Below are positions 8,501 to 11,270 of a stretch of DNA of 11,270 nt, in pieces; within the stretch, counting starts at the first letter, position 1, and each line of letters starts with the position of its first letter. The stretch is taken from assembly GCA_965368115.1 (NCBI GenBank), contig CBDULQ010000117.1, positions 1 to 11,270 on the forward strand, given 5' to 3'. Made by a program: the position numbers and the translations under genes. Below the pieces are notes generated by a model. That model did not search any database. It was not told the DNA's origin and saw nothing but the letters and a program-made list of their open reading frames with translations. This DNA is from CBDULQ01 sp965368115 (GTDB lineage: Bacteria; Pseudomonadota; Gammaproteobacteria; SZUA-229).

Positions 8501-9005
8501 CCACGGTTTCCCCGTTTTCCAGCACTCGTCGATCTTCCTGTTCGATCTTATGGGCCAGTATCGAATGATGCAGCTCCTGATCGGTAGCGCCGAGCACATC
8601 CTTACCTTCGAGCCCCAATACCTGACAGGCAATTTCGTTGACGATGCGGTAACGCCCTTTGCGATCCTTGAAAAAAATGCCTTCGCTATCGTCGGTCATT
8701 ACACTGCGATACATCAACAGAGGCAGGCTGTCTTTTTCAACAATAAATTCCGTCAGTTGCAGCAGTGTTTTGACGAACAGAACAAATCCCAGCAACCCCA
8801 GCGACAGCACGATACCGCTAATAAAAGCATACAGGGTGATACTGAAATCAGGACCGATGACCTGGCTCATCAACCAGCGGCCGAAAAACAACCAGAGCAG
8901 AGAAATAAAGATGGCGGAAGCCGAAACGGACAGGTTAACGAGGTTCTGCTCTTTGGTCCACACGGCTAGACAGCCTGTAAATTCGCGTAGGACAGCACCA
9001 GCCAC
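5580..9005 (-). CDS. Membrane-anchored multi-PAS GGDEF/EAL protein, probable c-di-GMP phosphodiesterase
   Basis: A 1141-residue signalling protein predicted to control cyclic di-GMP. Order of parts: two membrane helices (about 24-45 and 55-80) with only about ten periplasmic residues between them; five PAS domains at about 95-212, 222-335, 345-457, 468-580 and 590-705; a GGDEF domain at 710-872; an EAL domain at 885-1135. The GGDEF signature is SADDF (791-795) and the Mg-binding segment is DFRNFS (750-755) instead of DxDxFK, so cyclase activity is unlikely, but the inhibitory-site RxxD (RESD, 782-785) is kept. The EAL domain keeps EALVRW (920-925), HIN (N979), DDFG (1040-1043), KID (1061-1063), AEGVET (1096-1101) and QGYY (1117-1120); the usual ExTE is DMTE (1010-1013). 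Numbering is from the outermost GTG (9003-9005), which overlaps uvrD by 40 bases. GTG 8961-8963, two bases after the uvrD stop with AGG about ten bases ahead, is an equally or more credible start (1127 residues). Sensed signals are unknown. Confidence 0.93.
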   Translation of the reverse strand: MAGAVLREFTGCLAVWTKEQNLVNLSVSASAIFISLLWLFFGRWLMSQVIGPDFSITLYAFISGIVLSLGLLGFVLFVKTLLQLTEFIVEKDSLPLLMYRSVMTDDSEGIFFKDRKGRYRIVNEIACQVLGLEGKDVLGATDQELHHSILAHKIEQEDRRVLENGETVVWEVEANTRLGRESFICKKLPCRDRKGRTIGITGLCKNITVLKTFQNLNVELEEHYRQLFNRLPFPVLVLDVNTMLPFTFNESMTALLGYNRDTFANTRFTTHAAEGDADSLRGVLAEMKRSGGGEFEVRLKTRNKDEVDVAGYAQEIVIEEKAFLNIILHDITETKRATNELISSELKYRSLFEHANDAILIVDIATLQIVDANDVALSFLDYGRDELKLLTIYDLDAAADHERTQFKLNDLEIYNHVLYEHEIRSRKNKCHQVEINAHKVNYGNDVVYQFVIRNISERKKTEQALIASEQRYRQMFESNRAVKLVLNLQSGFIEDANQAAADFYGYSKEQMKGMPVAQINVLSNEKLIELIATSREQKQGFYTCPHKLANGDIRFVEVRDGPMDIDGQELLYSIVHDVTASKHAEDQLMLASKMFDYSSDAAMITDDHYRVVSVNQAFIQITGYQQSEILGQEPGMILAGRDETLFTDELIAEVKQIGQWQGEIWHRLKDGETRPLKSIINVVKDETGRISNFVVFMTPAISYRDEEASRKANYTGLTSLPNKSLFADRMQYAIDRCQRSDKQLALLLVDFRNFSDINAEHGYDVGDHVLKAIAKRLKYNVRESDCVAHFSADDFAVFLEDLSDVQQTGTVAQKIISTLSESYQVDDQEIKLEVSIGIAIAPVDGVRVEHLMDKASVALRNAQQVSGSQFKFCSSELDADAHFWLQMEQNLHKALRNDELFVIYLPQYAAGNLQQPEAVEALVRWKYDGDRPAMPEHFLPTAEQCGFISAIGHRVFTKSIATLSAWAQQQVPHVPLHINICPTQIDEEFVDFVIQTCDDYVVDAKQVFFDMTENKFINLTHEQRKLLQKLHDQGFRICIDDFGSGSASLSCLLQCPVDAIKIDPGLIARAVTDTGAISLLQGILSLATTLGIEAIAEGVETEQQYELLTRLGCRHMQGYYLSGELLPDQVPQLFKTTEASL
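5591..5595 (-). promoter_or_regulatory. Ribosome binding site for dctP
   Basis: GGAAG on the minus strand, seven bases before the dctP ATG, lies inside the last codons of the PAS/GGDEF/EAL gene. Together with the four-base ATGA overlap it fixes the dctP start and supports translational coupling. Confidence 0.55.
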
Positions 9006-11188
9006 TTACTGCCCGCATGATCGAAGTTGACCTCGACCCGCGCGTGGCTGCCCTGCCCTTCGTAATTGAGCACGATACCTTCACCAAATTTCTGGTGTAA
9101 TACGCGCTGACCGATGTTGAATCCCTCCGACGCCATCATGCTGACGGAAGCCTGTGCCATGTAAGGCTGTGAAATACTCGCTTTGGGACGAATGTCTTCC
9201 ACATACTGGGCGGGTATTTCTCCGATGAAAATCGATGGCAGAGGATAATGGTCCTTACCGTATAACCGACGCCGCTCCGCATAGGTGAGCACCAGCTGTT
9301 CCCGCGCACGGGTGATACCCACGTAGCACAAGCGCCGCTCCTCCTGCATGCGCCCCGGCTCTTCCGAAGAGCGCTGGTGAGGGAACAGGCCGTCTTCCAT
9401 CCCGCACATGAACACCAGCGGAAATTCCAGACCTTTGGCCGAATGCAGGGTCATGAGTTGCACACAATCTTCCCAGGCTTCCGCCTGACCTTCACCGGCT
9501 TCCAGTGCGGCATGGGTGAGAAACGCGGTGAGTATATCCATCTCCTGTTCCTCGTCTTCACTGTGATACTCGAAGCCGCGCGCCGCACTCACCAGTTCCT
9601 CCAGGTTTTCCACCCGCGCCTCCGCCTTCTCGCCTTTTTCCTTACCGAAATGATCGATCAGGCCGCTCTGGTGAATCACGTGCTCCACCTGTTCATCCAG
9701 CGGCAAATCATTGACATCTTTTGCCATGCCGTTGACCAGCTGCACGAAACCAAGCACCGCATTACGTGCCCGTGGCGTCATTTCATTCGACTCGACCAGC
9801 GCACCGGCGGCCTGCCACATGGACAGGTCTCGGTCGCGCGCGGTTTCGCGAATCTGCTCGACGGTTCGGTTACCGATACCTCGCGTCGGCTGATTGATGA
9901 CGCGCTCGAAAGACGGATCATCGTGACGATTGTTGATCAGTCGCATGTAGGCCAGCGCGTCCTTGATTTCGGCGCGCTCGAAAAAGCGCAGACCACCGTA
10001 AACCCGGTAAGGAATGCTCTCTGCAATCAGCTGTTCTTCAAACACCCGGGACTGGGCATTGGAACGATACAGAATGGCGATATCGGCACGTGCGCCGCCA
10101 TCGCGAACCCACTGGCGTACACGCTCGGTGACGTAGCGCGCTTCATCCTGTTCGTTGAATGCCGCGTACAACTGAATCGGCGCGCCTTCTTCACCGCTGG
10201 TCCACAGGTTCTTACCCATGCGATCGTCATTGTGGGCGATCAGTGCATTGGCCGCGGCAAGGATGGTACCGGTAGAGCGATAATTCTGTTCCAGGCGAAC
10301 CACCTGTACATCCGGAAAATCTTTTTTGAAGGTGAGAATGTTTTCGACCTTGGCGCCGCGCCAGCCGTAGATGGCCTGGTCGTCGTCACCAACGATGAAC
10401 AGCTTTGCGCCGTCAGCCTGATTGGCCTGTTGTGCAGCCAGCAAACGGACCCAGGCATATTGAATGGCATTGGTATCCTGGAATTCGTCCACCAGCACAT
10501 GACGGAAGCGTTGCCGGTAATGCTGTAACAGGCTCGCATTGTCGCGCAGCAGCTCCAGTGCACGTAACAGCAGCTCGGCAAAATCGACCACCCCGGCGCG
10601 CTTGCAGGCCGCTTCATAAGCGGCATACACACGCACCAGTTGCTGGCTGATGGGATCACGGCCCGCGTCCACATGCTGGGGTCGCTGGCCTTCGTCCTTG
10701 CGCGCGTTGATAAAGCTCTGCACCTGGCGTGGCGGCCAGCGCGATTCATCCAGTTCCAGACCACGCAAGACCCGCTTGATCATACGATGCTGATCGTCGG
10801 AATCGAGAATCTGGAATGCCTGCGGCAGATCCGCTTCTTTCCAGTGGGCCCGCAGCAGGCGGTGGGCCAGACCGTGAAAGGTGCCCACCCACATGCCGTT
10901 GGCCGGCACACCCTGCAGGGCTTCCACCCGCGAGCGCATCTCGTTGGCGGCCTTGTTGGTGAAGGTGACCGCCATCAGGCTGAACGGCGACACGCCTTCC
11001 ACCTGGATCAACCAGGCCATGCGATGTACCAGTACCCGGGTTTTACCACTACCGGCACCGGCCAGCACCAGCATATGCCCGGGCGCCGCGGTCACCGCTT
11101 CGCGTTGTGCCGGATTTAGATCGTCGAGTATGTGAGACACGTCCATGAGCTGGGATTCTAACAAAATCACCTGTGCGAATCCTGTCAT
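8966..11188 (-). CDS. uvrD: DNA helicase II (UvrD), superfamily 1 3'-5' helicase
   Basis: UvrD unwinds DNA 3' to 5' in nucleotide excision repair and mismatch repair, and removes RecA filaments or stalled RNA polymerase. Counting from the conserved MDVS Met (ATG 11144-11146): Q motif LNPAQREAV (10-18), Walker A GAGSGKT (30-36), motif Ia VTFTNKAANEM (60-70), Ib GTFHGLAHRLLR (88-99), motif II VDEFQDT (219-225), III GDDDQAIYGWRGA (253-265), IV LEQNYRST (285-292), V LMTLHSAKGLEFP (564-576) and VI VGITRAREQ (609-617). A C-terminal Tudor-like segment, GQRVLHQKFGEG (679-690) to the end, matches the RNA-polymerase-binding domain of UvrD. The 726 residues from that Met compare with 720 in E. coli. The in-frame ATG 42 bases upstream (11186-11188) has a much better ribosome binding site (TGAGGTG, spacing five), so I give the longer form of 740 residues; family alignment favours the shorter start. 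No LexA box was seen upstream. The gene leads a unit with the PAS/GGDEF/EAL gene and dctP. Confidence 0.96.
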   Translation of the reverse strand: MTGFAQVILLESQLMDVSHILDDLNPAQREAVTAAPGHMLVLAGAGSGKTRVLVHRMAWLIQVEGVSPFSLMAVTFTNKAANEMRSRVEALQGVPANGMWVGTFHGLAHRLLRAHWKEADLPQAFQILDSDDQHRMIKRVLRGLELDESRWPPRQVQSFINARKDEGQRPQHVDAGRDPISQQLVRVYAAYEAACKRAGVVDFAELLLRALELLRDNASLLQHYRQRFRHVLVDEFQDTNAIQYAWVRLLAAQQANQADGAKLFIVGDDDQAIYGWRGAKVENILTFKKDFPDVQVVRLEQNYRSTGTILAAANALIAHNDDRMGKNLWTSGEEGAPIQLYAAFNEQDEARYVTERVRQWVRDGGARADIAILYRSNAQSRVFEEQLIAESIPYRVYGGLRFFERAEIKDALAYMRLINNRHDDPSFERVINQPTRGIGNRTVEQIRETARDRDLSMWQAAGALVESNEMTPRARNAVLGFVQLVNGMAKDVNDLPLDEQVEHVIHQSGLIDHFGKEKGEKAEARVENLEELVSAARGFEYHSEDEEQEMDILTAFLTHAALEAGEGQAEAWEDCVQLMTLHSAKGLEFPLVFMCGMEDGLFPHQRSSEEPGRMQEERRLCYVGITRAREQLVLTYAERRRLYGKDHYPLPSIFIGEIPAQYVEDIRPKASISQPYMAQASVSMMASEGFNIGQRVLHQKFGEGIVLNYEGQGSHARVEVNFDHAGSKWLVLSYANLQAV

Positions 11189-11193
11189 TCCTG

Positions 11194-11200
11194 CACCTCA
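11194..11200 (-). promoter_or_regulatory. Strong ribosome binding site upstream of uvrD
   Basis: TGAGGTG on the minus strand lies five bases before ATG 11186-11188. GAGGTG is a good match to the anti-Shine-Dalgarno complement at ideal spacing. Nothing comparable precedes the family-typical ATG at 11144-11146, so this site decides in favour of the longer uvrD product or of initiation at both sites. Confidence 0.6.
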
Positions 11201-11243
11201 TGACCCTGACCCGGTTTTCACTTAGTATGCACGGAGTTCTGAC

Positions 11244-11250
11244 AAAGGAG
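11244..11250 (+). promoter_or_regulatory. Ribosome binding site for the right-edge gene
   Basis: AAAGGAG followed six bases later by ATG ATG at 11257-11262. This near-consensus site and spacing are the main evidence that a gene starts here. Confidence 0.6.
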
Positions 11251-11256
11251 ACTGAT

Positions 11257-11270
11257 ATGATGCGCAACAC
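11257..11270 (+). CDS. Start of an unidentified gene leaving the window
   Basis: Only the first codons are visible (Met-Met-Arg-Asn and a partial codon), directly after a near-consensus AAAGGAG. The gene would be transcribed away from uvrD. Either of the two adjacent ATGs, 11257 or 11260, could be used; spacing from the ribosome binding site favours the first. Nothing can be said about the product. Confidence 0.5.

Larger units (their letters stand above)
11189..11256. promoter_or_regulatory. Divergent spacer upstream of uvrD
   Basis: These 68 bases lie between uvrD and a plus-strand start at 11257, so they should contain at least part of both promoters. TAGTAT at 11223-11228 could be a -10 element for the rightward gene, but no convincing -35 was found. 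No CTGT-N8-ACAG LexA-type site is visible, although uvrD is SOS-controlled in E. coli. Confidence 0.35.

Noticed and set aside
7944..8969. Plus-strand open frame of 341 codons opposite the PAS region
   Set aside because: It is opposite clearly coding PAS domains, with low-complexity Gln/Phe/His-rich content and no domain or ribosome site.
9377..10528. Long plus-strand open frame of 383 codons opposite uvrD
   Set aside because: It is antisense to a strongly conserved helicase, has no recognisable domain and no family-like motif, and its His/Gln/Arg-rich composition is typical of a mirror frame.
11147..11256. LexA (SOS) operator upstream of uvrD
   Set aside because: I looked for CTGT-N8-ACAG on both strands and found no acceptable match within the available upstream bases.

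Overview
The window looks like chromosomal DNA of a gammaproteobacterium. UvrD follows the enterobacterial protein closely from its N-terminal MDVS through its C-terminal domain, and PolA has the full 5' nuclease plus proofreading layout of that class. Base composition is moderately GC-rich. No mobile element, CRISPR array, tRNA or rRNA was seen, and coding density is very high. I cannot name the genus.

Layout: (1) 1-1737, minus strand, is the N-terminal 579 codons of DNA polymerase I, cut off by the window edge inside the start of the polymerase domain. (2) A 68-bp divergent spacer separates it from a plus-strand LOG-family nucleotide phosphoribohydrolase (1806-2525). (3) Next come the two membrane subunits of a TRAP transporter, dctQ (2602-3111) and dctM (3111-4487), overlapping by one base. 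(4) After a 19-bp convergent gap, three minus-strand genes run from the right end toward the middle: uvrD (11188 to 8966), a membrane-anchored five-PAS/GGDEF/EAL protein (9005 to 5580) and the TRAP substrate-binding protein dctP (5583 to 4507). These three genes overlap each other, so they probably form one transcription unit. (5) A plus-strand gene with a strong ribosome binding site seems to start at 11257, divergent from uvrD, and leaves the window at once.

Functionally there are three themes. PolA and UvrD are the polymerase and helicase of nucleotide excision repair. The three TRAP subunits form a complete secondary transporter whose binding protein resembles TakP, a binder of 2-oxo acids. 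The PAS/GGDEF/EAL protein has a degenerate cyclase motif, a preserved inhibitory-site motif and a nearly complete phosphodiesterase active site, so it is best read as a c-di-GMP phosphodiesterase controlled by cytoplasmic signals.

The most unusual point is the wiring. The transporter is split: its binding protein is translationally coupled to the c-di-GMP enzyme in the uvrD unit, while its permease faces it from the opposite strand. I found no clearly new protein family or system; the novelty, if any, is in this arrangement and in the altered GGDEF domain.
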